DNA from: Terriglobales bacterium
Lineage (GTDB): Bacteria > Acidobacteriota > Terriglobia > Terriglobales > Acidobacteriaceae
Assembly (NCBI GenBank): GCA_035764005.1
Contig: DASTZZ010000017.1
Span: 33,555 to 97,554, forward strand
DNA length: 64,000 bases
Reading direction: 5' to 3'
Shown here: positions 36,195 through 45,226 of the stretch, piece after piece
How positions within the stretch are numbered: the first letter of the stretch is position 1
Layout of the letters: the number at the start of each line of letters is the position of its first letter
The notes under the pieces: model-generated
Told to the model about the DNA's origin: nothing
Seen by the model: the letters and a program-made list of their open reading frames with translations, nothing else
Databases searched by the model: none
Made by a program: the position numbers and the translations under genes

Positions 36195-36326
36195 TACGCC
36201 CGACCGCCGCTACTAAATCGATTTGTTGGAAACTGCAGGCGGACTGAGGGCCGTGGGGAGTTAAAGAAAGCGGCCAAGCCATTAGCTTTACCGGCTAGCT
36301 AGTTCACTTCTCGATTGGAGGGTTGT

Positions 36327-39300
36327 ATGCGCACAAGCGCACGCGTGCTGTCGCTCATCGTTTCCGTTCTTCTGACGGGCTCCGTCCTTTACGCACAGAA
36401 AACCAGCGGCACGATTACCGGAACTGTGACGGACCCAACCGGGGCTGCCATCGTCGGGGCATCGATCACTGCCACAAACGTCGGCACTGGAGCGATGCGT
36501 CAGGCGACGGCAGATGCTCAGGGAAACTACACGTTTGCTGATCTGGATCCGGGCATATACACCATTAGCGTCAAGAACTCCGGATTTAAGGAATACAAAC
36601 AAAGCAACGTCGTTTTGAATGTGGCCAGCACTCGACGTGCGGATGCCAAGCTGACCCCCGGCGGAACGATGGAAGTCGTTAACGTCGAAGCGAACGCAAT
36701 TCAGGTACAGACCGATAGCGCAGCGCTCGGGGAGGTAGTCGACGGCCAGCAAGTGCGCGAGCTGCCGCTCAATGGGCGTAGCTTTGTAGAGCTCACCCAA
36801 TTGCAGCCTGGAGTTTCCGCCGCCAACAATTTCTCGACGATCAACAAGGGCCTACTCGCCGGAGTGGATTTCTCCGTCAACGGAAATCCAACCACTAACA
36901 ATCTGTTCTTGGTCGATGGAGCTAACAATAACGATGTGGGTTCGAACCGGACTATCCTGGTCTACCCGTCTCTGGATGCTATTTCCGAATTCAAAATGCT
37001 CCGCAACTCTTATGGCCCGGAGTACGGAGATGCGTCAGGAGCAGTGGTCAGTATCGTTACCCGCGGAGGAACAAACGCGTTTCACGGCTCGGTGAGCTAC
37101 GACGGCCGCAACGATTTCCTGAACTCAGACGAATACTTTGCTGCACGGCATGAAGCAGCGGTCCGTGCGCAGGGGTTGAACTTGCCCAATAATGGCAAGG
37201 ACGAGCTTCGCCGCAATGATCTCGGATTAGCTTTGGGTGGTCCGATAAAGAAGGACAAGCTGTTTTTCTTCTACAGCGAAGAACTCAATCGAGAGATTCG
37301 CGGCTACACTCGCGAAAACTGCGTGCCTTCGGCAGCGGAAAGAGCCGGAGATTTTAGTGGGACACTTAATTGCGGTGCGACTCAGCCCAATCTTTTGCCT
37401 GCGGATCAAGCTGCAGGCAATCCGTTCAAGCTCGCTAATCCGAGCCCGGTCGGTTTGTTGATTGCGCAGGAGCTTCCTCTGCCGAACGTCACTCCATCGG
37501 CCGCAACGGGAGGAAATAACTGGTTTGCTTCCTTAGGATCGCCTCTCTATTACCGGCAGGAAAATGCTCGCGTCGATTGGAACATCACTCCGAAGAACGC
37601 AGCCACCTTCCGCTACACGCAAGATCACTGGTGGAACGATTTCCCCAACGATGCTCCATCGGGTCTGTGGGGAGAAGATCCGTTCCCGGCGATTGAAGGA
37701 AATTGGAAGCAACCCTCGAAGAGCGCGGTAGCAAAGCTGACGTCTAGCGTTACCAATACGCTCGTCAATGAGGCGCAATTCTCGTATTCCGGAAATGCGA
37801 TTATCACGACTGTCGGAGGAGACAATCCGGGCTTGGCTGCGCAAATGAACCAGGCGATTCCGACTGTCTTTCCGAAGAGCGGGAAACTCGCGGGAGGAAC
37901 GCCAACCTTCTGGGGTGGTGCGTTCGCTCCCTATGCCAACTTCGGGGCTCCAAACATTTGGTCAATCGCTCCGTATGGCAACAACATGGACCTGTACGCT
38001 ATCCGCGATGACGTGTCGAAGGTTCATGGAAATCACGTCTATAAAGCTGGCGTGTACCTCAGTTATAACTCCAAGAACGAAGATCAATACGGAGGACAGG
38101 ATCAACCAGTATTCGGCTCAGCCCAAGATTGGGCGGTAACGCGCGGAACCGGAAATGCTCTCGCTACGCTGCTAAGCCCGTCATCCGTCTTCACGAACGT
38201 GGCGGAGCAGGACATTAATCCAACCGACCAGGGCCGTTGGCGCGATTACGAGTTCTATGTAGGCGACACGTGGAAAGCCACACGCAATCTGACGCTCGAC
38301 TACGGCTTCCGCTGGTCGTTCCTGCGTGAGCCCTATGCAGCGGATGGGCGCATGGCATCGTTCAGCCTCGCAGCCTACGATCCCAGCAAACCGGCTTCGG
38401 ATCTCTGCAATGGAGTAGTCATTGTTCCCGGTACGAACTTCTGCAGCGCCGCTAATCAGAAGTACGGGACCGCCTTCAGCTCTGGAACTCCTGGAGTGAA
38501 CAACGCTCTAGTAAGCAACAATGATCATGACATCGCACCTCGTCTTGGCATCGCCTGGGACATCTTTGGAAATGGAAGGACAGCGATCAGGACCGGCGTC
38601 GGACAGTTCTATCAGCGCGAGCGCGTAAGCCCACAAGTAGGACTGAACAATACGGCTCCGTTCGCTCTCACGGCAACGCTTAACCGGCCACTGGATTCGG
38701 CGCCGGCTTTGACTCCCGCGATCCTAGGCGGCTCGGGGGCGCACGGCAAAGATCCGCGTGGCGTGACACCAAATTCCTGGCAGTGGAATTTCTCGGTCGA
38801 GCAACAGTTGGCTAGAGATACCTCCCTGGAATTGGCGTATGTCGGGAACCGTGGCATTCACCTGACCAGCTACTACGATCTGAATCAAGTCCCGCTGGCG
38901 AGTCGCGTGCAAGCGGCGTTTCTCACCGATGCGGGTGCCGTGAACAAACTGCGCCCTGCTGCCAACTATGGCACCATCAGCTTCTTCAGCCGGAATGGCG
39001 ATTCTTATTACGACGCCTTGCAGGTGTTGCTCCGGTCACGGTTGGGGAACCATTCGAACTTGCAACTCTCTTACACTTGGTCCCATTCCATCGCCACGTT
39101 TGCCTTGGATGATTCGTCGGGTGGCATCAACCCTCCGGCGTTCACTGACCTTACCAACACGCGCCTGGATCGTGGAAACTCGACCATCAATCGTCCGAAC
39201 ATTTTCGTGGCCAATGCAGTGTTCTATCTGCCGAAGCTGACCGATGCGAACGGCTTTGTGAAGAGCACGTTGGGCGGCTGGGAATTCAATACCATCACCA

Positions 39301-39833
39301 CCGCCGAGCAGGGCAATTCGACGACAATCTTTGCAACCACTCCTAGCGACCTCGGTGGAACCAAACTGGGCAGTCTCTCGGGAACCGGCTACACGAACAA
39401 CCTTCGTCCTGACGTGGTTCCTGGTGTCTCTTGCACTTCCGGGAGAAATGGCGATCAGATTTTCAATCCGGCAGCTTTCACCTTTACCGGATTTAGGTTC
39501 GGCACGATCGGGAACGCTCCTCGTGGCGCTTGCCTGGGTCCGAATAACGTGGATTTCGATCTTGCGTTGTACAAGAACTTCCAGCCCCTTGAAAAGCTGC
39601 GCGTGCAATTCCGTCTGGATGCCTTTAACGCCTTCAATCATCCCAACTTCAGGGGTGATCTGATCAACACGACATTCGGCAGCGGTTATAACATTGCTTG
39701 CGGGAATGCGCCGTGCAGCCCAACAAATAACCTGATTACAAACACGACGTTTACAGGAAACAATACTTTTGGTCAGTCCACGCTGACCAAAGGTGGAAGG
39801 GAAATCCAATACGGAATCAAATTCATCTTTTGA
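36327..39833 (+). CDS. Oar-like TonB-dependent outer-membrane receptor 2
   Basis: The 1168-residue protein starts with a signal peptide (about residues 1-23, ending SVLYAQ). A carboxypeptidase-regulatory-like domain follows (SGTITGTVTDPTGAAIVGAS), then a plug with a clear signature (VRELPLNGRSFVELTQLQPG, NLFLVDGANNNDVGSNRT, SEFKMLRNSYGPEYGDASG, VSIVTRGGTNAFHG) and a barrel that ends IQYGIKFIF. The plug motifs are textbook for this receptor class and are sharper than in receptor 1. GGAGG at 36317-36321 supports the ATG at 36327. The ligand is unknown. A strong terminator follows the stop. Confidence 0.93.
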   Translation: MRTSARVLSLIVSVLLTGSVLYAQKTSGTITGTVTDPTGAAIVGASITATNVGTGAMRQATADAQGNYTFADLDPGIYTISVKNSGFKEYKQSNVVLNVASTRRADAKLTPGGTMEVVNVEANAIQVQTDSAALGEVVDGQQVRELPLNGRSFVELTQLQPGVSAANNFSTINKGLLAGVDFSVNGNPTTNNLFLVDGANNNDVGSNRTILVYPSLDAISEFKMLRNSYGPEYGDASGAVVSIVTRGGTNAFHGSVSYDGRNDFLNSDEYFAARHEAAVRAQGLNLPNNGKDELRRNDLGLALGGPIKKDKLFFFYSEELNREIRGYTRENCVPSAAERAGDFSGTLNCGATQPNLLPADQAAGNPFKLANPSPVGLLIAQELPLPNVTPSAATGGNNWFASLGSPLYYRQENARVDWNITPKNAATFRYTQDHWWNDFPNDAPSGLWGEDPFPAIEGNWKQPSKSAVAKLTSSVTNTLVNEAQFSYSGNAIITTVGGDNPGLAAQMNQAIPTVFPKSGKLAGGTPTFWGGAFAPYANFGAPNIWSIAPYGNNMDLYAIRDDVSKVHGNHVYKAGVYLSYNSKNEDQYGGQDQPVFGSAQDWAVTRGTGNALATLLSPSSVFTNVAEQDINPTDQGRWRDYEFYVGDTWKATRNLTLDYGFRWSFLREPYAADGRMASFSLAAYDPSKPASDLCNGVVIVPGTNFCSAANQKYGTAFSSGTPGVNNALVSNNDHDIAPRLGIAWDIFGNGRTAIRTGVGQFYQRERVSPQVGLNNTAPFALTATLNRPLDSAPALTPAILGGSGAHGKDPRGVTPNSWQWNFSVEQQLARDTSLELAYVGNRGIHLTSYYDLNQVPLASRVQAAFLTDAGAVNKLRPAANYGTISFFSRNGDSYYDALQVLLRSRLGNHSNLQLSYTWSHSIATFALDDSSGGINPPAFTDLTNTRLDRGNSTINRPNIFVANAVFYLPKLTDANGFVKSTLGGWEFNTITTAEQGNSTTIFATTPSDLGGTKLGSLSGTGYTNNLRPDVVPGVSCTSGRNGDQIFNPAAFTFTGFRFGTIGNAPRGACLGPNNVDFDLALYKNFQPLEKLRVQFRLDAFNAFNHPNFRGDLINTTFGSGYNIACGNAPCSPTNNLITNTTFTGNNTFGQSTLTKGGREIQYGIKFIF

Positions 39834-39846
39834 TTCTTGGAAACTC

Positions 39847-39886
39847 ACGGCGGGACTTGACCTTCCAAGTCCCGCCGTTTATTTTT
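39847..39886 (+). terminator. rho-independent terminator of TonB receptor 2
   Basis: A perfect 13-bp stem (ACGGCGGGACTTG/CAAGTCCCGCCGT, 6-base loop) is followed by TTATTTTT. It begins 14 bases after the stop of receptor 2. The upstream end of the following TPR frame would run through it, which argues for a later start of that gene. Confidence 0.93.
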
Positions 39887-39907
39887 GATTCACTCTCCAG
39901 GAAATAC

Positions 39908-42343
39908 TTGGCTGTGCACCCCGAGCCGTATAGGCCCTCTCTTTCGACATCGCACTTTTTGGATCTGTCGTTCTCGACGTTATTCACCGTTCTTTTCATC
40001 TTGATCGTGGTGCCCTGCGCCGCCACGCAGCACGCTGGGACCTCGGCGAAACCCGCACCTTCCAACCCACATGTTTCTGCCTCGGCAAGCGGCCAAACTC
40101 CCACAAGTGCTCAGTTACAGGCAGAGTTGGACAACCGACTTGCAGCTTCCAAAGCTGCGCTTCAGAGCGGCGATCCAAAATTGATCAACGGGGCAGCCGA
40201 GAGAGTGATTGCTTTTGGACTGCAACAAATCGGAGAGCTGCGGATGGTTGAAGGCGCATTTTCCCAAGCTGTCGATCTTTATCAGCAATCGACATCGTTT
40301 GAAGATGTTCCTTATAAGCACCTGCGTTTGGCCTTGGCCTATCTACAACTCAAGAAACCGGATGACGCATTGGGAGAAGCTGAGAAGGTTTTATTTTCAG
40401 AGCCGGGAAACGCAATTGCCTGGCGCCTTGAAGGCAGCGCGTGGATGCAGCAGAAGCAGTACGACCGGGCGGCAGAAGCCTTGGCGCATTCACTCAAGCT
40501 CCGCGGTGATACAGAAACCGCTTACAACCTCGCGATCTGCTTTCTCGCCGCAAAGAAGAAGGACAGGGCGGAATTGGTCTTCCAGGACATCGCCAAGAAC
40601 TTGGGAAACACCGGCAACGTCCATCTGATGTTCGGTCGCGCCTACCGCGAGCAGGACTATCCGGACGATGCTGAGCGTGAGTTCCGTAAAGCAATCGCTA
40701 TCGATCCCAGCGAACCGCATGCGCACTACTTCCTCGGACTGCTGTTGCTGATGAGAAACGAGTGGGTGCCGACGCCGGAAGTCCGCGCACTATTCCAGCA
40801 AGAATTAGAGCTCAACGGCAGGGATTATCTTGCAAATTACCTCCTGGGAATGTTTGCCTCTGGTGAAAAGCAATATGAAGTTTCGGATCGATACTTAACC
40901 ATCGCGGCCCAAGGATTTTCCGACTGGCCCGAGCCTCCTCTGTATATGGGGCTGAATGCGTATGGACGTGGCGATTACGGAAAAGCCGAGGCCCTTATTC
41001 GCAAGGCGATTCAGATTACGGGGAGCAACGAATCCAGAAGCGACTACGACATACGCCGGGGGTACATCGCTCTTGGACGCATCGAGCTCGCGACCGGCAG
41101 AAGGGGAGCGGCCGAAGCGGATTTCGCGAAGTCACGGCAACTGCTGGATACCGCGTTAAAAGCCAGCCAGCAGAATGTTTCCAGAATTCTCGCATCCGAA
41201 GGTAGCACTCCCGGAATGGGAGCGGTGGTTCCGCTCTTGGAAAAGGGGCAGGAGCAGCAGGCGATTCCGGATGTCTCTTTTGCCAGGGCCTCTGACGAAT
41301 TCGATCTTTCCAAGGCCAAGCTAAGCAATCAGGAAAAGCAGCAGGCCGAGCAGGAAGAAAAATATTTGCGAACAATTCTTGGCAGCAGCTTCAACGATCT
41401 CGGAACCTCGGAAGCGCGCACCGGCGACTATGCAAGCGCATTCGAGCATTTTCGGCAGGCAATCGATTGGGAGGCGGATACGCCGGGAGCCAATCGCAAT
41501 TTAGGCGTTGCCGCGTTCAAAATTGGGAATTATCAGGCTGCGATCCCAGCATTATCCAACCAGGTGAAAGCAGATCCGAAAGATATTTCGGCGCGCCAGA
41601 TGCTTGGGCTGACGTACTTCTCAAGCCACGCGTATCGCGAGGCGGCGAGGACATTCTCTTCTTTGAGGGACGCCGCAACGAATCAAACAGGGATCGCTTA
41701 TCCGTGGGCGGCATCTCTCGCAGAGATCGGCGAGACGCAAAAGTCGGCTGCAATTTTGAACGCACTCGAAACTCGCCAGCTTCCGCCCGATACGCTCTTG
41801 CTTGTTGGGCAAACCTGGAGTCAGATCGGCGATTACGCTCGCGCAATCGACGACTTTCATCGTGCCTTAAGTATCGATCCATCCTTGGCAAAGGCCCACT
41901 ACAATGCTGGGCTTGCCCGCATCTATCAAGGTCGTCCCACAGATGCGGAAGCGGAATTCGAGGCGGAACTCAAACTCTCTCCGGATGACAACGATTCGAA
42001 GTACAACTTGGCGTACGCGTATCTGCTCCAGTCAGAGCGCGATAAGAGTGTGGACTTGCTGCGCACGGTAGTGGCGGCGGACCCGGATCACGCCGATGCT
42101 CAGTATCAGCTCGGGAAGATTCTGTTGGAAGAAGGGAAGATCGATGAAGCGACTCGGCACTTGGAGCAAGCCGAGCGTGCCGCACCTGAGAAAGATTACA
42201 TCCACTACCAGCTTCAGGCGGCCTACAGAAAGGCAGCGCGGTTGCAGGATGCCGACAGGGAATTGGCGCTCTACAAGCAGGCTAAAGCCAGAACGGTCGG
42301 AAGAAAACTCCCACTATCCTCGGAGTCGGCCCCTCCTCAATGA
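39908..42343 (+). CDS. large TPR repeat protein, exported
   Basis: About 810 residues, with a hydrophobic signal or anchor (FLDLSFSTLFTVLFILIVV) and then TPR units over nearly the whole length, for example VHLMFGRAYREQDYPDDAE, ANRNLGVAAFKIGNYQAA and AHYNAGLARIYQGRPTDAE. The start is uncertain: the open frame begins at 39830 inside the previous terminator region, so I chose the TTG at 39908, which has AGGA five bases upstream; a GTG at 39914 is the alternative. Its stop overlaps the ATG of CRTAC1 protein 2 by four bases, so the two are translated together. A partner-binding role on the outer side of the inner membrane is inferred. Confidence 0.85.
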   Translation: MAVHPEPYRPSLSTSHFLDLSFSTLFTVLFILIVVPCAATQHAGTSAKPAPSNPHVSASASGQTPTSAQLQAELDNRLAASKAALQSGDPKLINGAAERVIAFGLQQIGELRMVEGAFSQAVDLYQQSTSFEDVPYKHLRLALAYLQLKKPDDALGEAEKVLFSEPGNAIAWRLEGSAWMQQKQYDRAAEALAHSLKLRGDTETAYNLAICFLAAKKKDRAELVFQDIAKNLGNTGNVHLMFGRAYREQDYPDDAEREFRKAIAIDPSEPHAHYFLGLLLLMRNEWVPTPEVRALFQQELELNGRDYLANYLLGMFASGEKQYEVSDRYLTIAAQGFSDWPEPPLYMGLNAYGRGDYGKAEALIRKAIQITGSNESRSDYDIRRGYIALGRIELATGRRGAAEADFAKSRQLLDTALKASQQNVSRILASEGSTPGMGAVVPLLEKGQEQQAIPDVSFARASDEFDLSKAKLSNQEKQQAEQEEKYLRTILGSSFNDLGTSEARTGDYASAFEHFRQAIDWEADTPGANRNLGVAAFKIGNYQAAIPALSNQVKADPKDISARQMLGLTYFSSHAYREAARTFSSLRDAATNQTGIAYPWAASLAEIGETQKSAAILNALETRQLPPDTLLLVGQTWSQIGDYARAIDDFHRALSIDPSLAKAHYNAGLARIYQGRPTDAEAEFEAELKLSPDDNDSKYNLAYAYLLQSERDKSVDLLRTVVAADPDHADAQYQLGKILLEEGKIDEATRHLEQAERAAPEKDYIHYQLQAAYRKAARLQDADRELALYKQAKARTVGRKLPLSSESAPPQ

Positions 42344-44133
42344 TGATGCCATTCGGAAAGACGTTCACAAGCGTTCTGCTGTTTGCTTTTGCGCTGCTGA
42401 TGAGTCCATCGCTTACCGGACAGGGTGGTCATCCGACTCCCAGTCCACCTCCTCCCGGAGCAAAGCGTTCCGTTTGCCACGATCGACAAGTTCCGCAGCT
42501 TGACGACGTCACGGCCAAATCGGGCATTGAGTTCAAGCACACGGCAGCTCCGGAAAAGAAATACATTTTGGAGTCGATGAGTGGAGGTGTGCTGCTAATT
42601 GACTACGATCGCGATGGCTGGCCGGACATCTACTTCACCAATTCTCCAAGCGTGGACATGGCGCTCAAGAATCAAAAGAGCCGAAGCGCCTTGTATCACA
42701 ACAATCACGATGGGACGTTTACTGACGTCACCGATAAGGCAGGCGTCGGAACTCCGTGCTTCGCGATGGGCGGGGCTGTAGCCGATTACAACAATGACGG
42801 CTGGCCAGATATCTACGTGACCTGCTTTGGCGGAAATGTTCTCTATCGCAACAACGGCGACGGCACTTTCAGTGATGTCACCAGCAAGGCAGGCGTAAGA
42901 GATGGACGCTGGTCTACGGGGGCGGCGTTCGGCGACTACGACAATGATGGATTTGTCGATCTGATGGTCGCAAATTACGTCGATTTTCGTCTCAACGATC
43001 TTCCCGAATTCGGAAGCAGCGCTACCTGCAAGTATGCGGGCATCGATGTACAGTGCGGACCGCGAGGATTAAAAGGCGCCGGCGATTCGCTATTTCACAA
43101 CAACGGGGACGGCACGTTCTCCGACGTCACCAAGTCTGCGGGAGTGGAAGATGCTGCCGGCTATTACGGCATGGGTGTAGTTTGGGCAGACTTCAACAAC
43201 TCGGGACGTCCGGACATCTATATCGCTAATGACTCCACTCCCAACTTTCTTTATCGCAATGATGGCCATGGCAAGTTTACCGACATCGGTCTCGAATCGG
43301 GAACGGCCGTCAGCGAAGATGGTTCAGAACAGGCTTCGATGGGGATTGCCATTGGCGACTACAATCATTCCGGTCTGCCCTCGATCTATGCCACGAATTT
43401 TTCGGGCGATTACGACACTCTATATCGAAATAACGGCAACTACGATTTCAGGGATGTCTCCTACCCGTCGGGTGTTGCACTTCCATCATTACCGTGGGTT
43501 AAGTGGGGAACGGCTTTCGTAGATTTAGATAACGATGGCTGGCTCGATTTAATTACAGTAAGTGGTCACGTTTATCCGCAGGTGGAAAGCTCGCCGCAAA
43601 CCGGCGGTTATAAACAACCGAAAATCTTGAATGTTAATCAGGGCGATGGCACCTTCTGTGATGCTAGCTCACAGGCTGGGCCAGCTCTCCTGGAGAAACG
43701 CGTTTCTCGTGGACTCGCAGTGGGGGATCTTTTCAACGACGGCAACATGGATGTCGTAATCGAAGACCTCGATGCGTCTCCGATGCTGTTGCGGAATCGT
43801 GGCATTCGTGGACGTCATTGGGTTAGCTTTGAGCTGGCCGGAACAAAGAGCAATCGTGCAGCAATCGGCGCTCGCATTAAGATCGTTGCCGGCGGGACGA
43901 CACAAACTGATGAGGTTCACAGTGGCGGCAGCTATCTTTCCCAAAACGATCTCAGAATCCATTTTGGGATTGCAGGCGCGACAAGGATCGATTCTGTTGA
44001 GATTCGCTGGCCTTCGGGAACCGTGGATAGGTTGAAGGATTTGGCCCCGGATAAGTTCTATAGCATTCTGGAAGGGAAGGGAATTGTTCCTGCAGCAGAC
44101 ATTCGGCCTGCCGCAGGAAAACACAACCCTTGA
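42340..44133 (+). CDS. CRTAC1/ASPIC family FG-GAP repeat protein 2
   Basis: The 597-residue protein has a signal peptide (SVLLFAFALLMSPSLTGQ), a Pro-rich linker, and FG-GAP blades with calcium-binding DxDxDGxxD-like loops (IDYDRDGWPDIYF, ADYNNDGWPDIYV, GDYDNDGFVDLMV, VDLDNDGWLDLIT). It ends in a UnbV/ASPIC domain (AAIGARIKIVAGG, DLRIHFGIAG, SVEIRWPSGTVDRL). It is paralogous to CRTAC1 protein 1 but here sits downstream of the TPR gene, to which it is coupled through an ATGA overlap. Three ATG codons in a row open the gene. Confidence 0.92.
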   Translation: MMMPFGKTFTSVLLFAFALLMSPSLTGQGGHPTPSPPPPGAKRSVCHDRQVPQLDDVTAKSGIEFKHTAAPEKKYILESMSGGVLLIDYDRDGWPDIYFTNSPSVDMALKNQKSRSALYHNNHDGTFTDVTDKAGVGTPCFAMGGAVADYNNDGWPDIYVTCFGGNVLYRNNGDGTFSDVTSKAGVRDGRWSTGAAFGDYDNDGFVDLMVANYVDFRLNDLPEFGSSATCKYAGIDVQCGPRGLKGAGDSLFHNNGDGTFSDVTKSAGVEDAAGYYGMGVVWADFNNSGRPDIYIANDSTPNFLYRNDGHGKFTDIGLESGTAVSEDGSEQASMGIAIGDYNHSGLPSIYATNFSGDYDTLYRNNGNYDFRDVSYPSGVALPSLPWVKWGTAFVDLDNDGWLDLITVSGHVYPQVESSPQTGGYKQPKILNVNQGDGTFCDASSQAGPALLEKRVSRGLAVGDLFNDGNMDVVIEDLDASPMLLRNRGIRGRHWVSFELAGTKSNRAAIGARIKIVAGGTTQTDEVHSGGSYLSQNDLRIHFGIAGATRIDSVEIRWPSGTVDRLKDLAPDKFYSILEGKGIVPAADIRPAAGKHNP

Positions 44134-44203
44134 GACTCTGTTCGACTGAGAGAGCTAGCTTTTCTCCTCAGTGGCGTTAGCACCGTTTATCGCTGAAGTG
44201 TGA

Positions 44204-45067
44204 CTACCACGCCAATTGTTCTGGCAGGAACTCCGCAAATAACTCGTCGTAGTACGACTTCAACTGTTTCAAATCGGGCTTCGTGTGGCCTTTGGAGTAA
44301 AGGTCGTACGGATTGAACTTCTGCACCCATGGGAGCATTGCCCGATCCTTCTCGTTCTCTAAATGCTTGTAAGCTCCGTGTCGGTGCCAGGGGTAGAAGG
44401 AGTGGAAGCGCAACATGTAGAGAGCTTCGTCAGGTAAATACGGCTTCATGACTTCGGCGATGTAGCCATCGTGTCCGAACGACATGTGAACGTTTTCGAG
44501 GCCGCAGTTTGGCTCGTAGATTCCGTATTTGGTCTGGTATTCGGGAACCTTTGCGTCGGGATTTGCAGCGAAGTATTCAGGGAAGACTATCTGATCAGAC
44601 CACGCGCAGCCGACCGGAAATGTATCTCCTACTACTCCCCACTGCGGCTCGCCGTAGAGACACAGGCACTTACCGAGATCGTGTACGAAGCCCACTAGCA
44701 CCATCCAGCGTGGATGGCCATCACGACGGATGGCTTCGGAGGTCTGGAGCAAATGTTCGAGCTGGGTGAGATCCGTGTCGGGATCGCTGTCATCTACCAG
44801 CGTGTTCAGATACTCAGCCGCCTCCCACACACTCTTTTTTCCGCGAGTTAAACCAAAGTACTGCTTCTCTTTTCCAAGCACGTAATCGACGGTCTGATGC
44901 TGATGGTTCAGGCGATAGAATTCGGCAACACCAGGGTTCGCCTTCTCGTCATACTGGCGGAACTCCGACTCCGATTTGCCTTCTTTGTAGCGGCCTTGAA
45001 CGAAGTCCTCCCACTGATCCATGTTGGAAAGCGGTTCAGTGACTGGGCTGGTATTTACGGTGCTCAT
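44204..45067 (-). CDS. myo-inositol oxygenase
   Basis: The 287-residue protein is close in length to animal and plant MIOX and keeps the di-iron ligand motifs in order: DGHPRWM, VGFVHDLGK (His-Asp), SFGHDGYIAEV, LRFHSFYPWH and FNPYDLYSK. MIOX cleaves the inositol ring with O2 to give D-glucuronate. The substrate-facing NEKDRAMLPWVQKFNPYDLY region is also conserved. In bacteria this enzyme is uncommon and a eukaryote-like acquisition is possible. A GAGAG site lies five bases before the ATG at 45067. The next gene, divergent, is a beta-glucuronidase-like enzyme, so both feed glucuronate. Confidence 0.93.
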   Translation of the reverse strand: MSTVNTSPVTEPLSNMDQWEDFVQGRYKEGKSESEFRQYDEKANPGVAEFYRLNHQHQTVDYVLGKEKQYFGLTRGKKSVWEAAEYLNTLVDDSDPDTDLTQLEHLLQTSEAIRRDGHPRWMVLVGFVHDLGKCLCLYGEPQWGVVGDTFPVGCAWSDQIVFPEYFAANPDAKVPEYQTKYGIYEPNCGLENVHMSFGHDGYIAEVMKPYLPDEALYMLRFHSFYPWHRHGAYKHLENEKDRAMLPWVQKFNPYDLYSKGHTKPDLKQLKSYYDELFAEFLPEQLAW

Positions 45068-45088
45068 GCGATCTCTCCCGGAGAATGT

Positions 45089-45114
45089 ACCAAAACGTTT
45101 CGATATTTATTGTA
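45089..45114 (-). promoter_or_regulatory. possible promoter and LacI-type operator of the inositol oxygenase gene
   Basis: On the minus strand a -10-like TACAAT (45109-45114) is followed by CGAAACGTTTTG (45091-45102), whose core AAACGTTT is a perfect palindrome of the style bound by LacI/GalR-family repressors. A -35 could not be assigned. No LacI-family gene lies in the window, so the regulator is unknown. Confidence 0.4.
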
Positions 45115-45226
45115 GGCCTATTGGTTGTAGCCGCGCCAGAAATTTCCACGCTGTTACGCTTGCTGGTAACTGAAGGTGTAAACTGCCTCTTTTCAATGAT
45201 CTAGGACACCATTGGACGGAGGACCC

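Noticed and set aside
44166..44196. A possible further REP-like copy (GTTAGCACCGTTTATCGCTGAAGTG)
   Set aside because: It shares only ACCGTT with the family, lacks the GGTA loop and does not form the stem.
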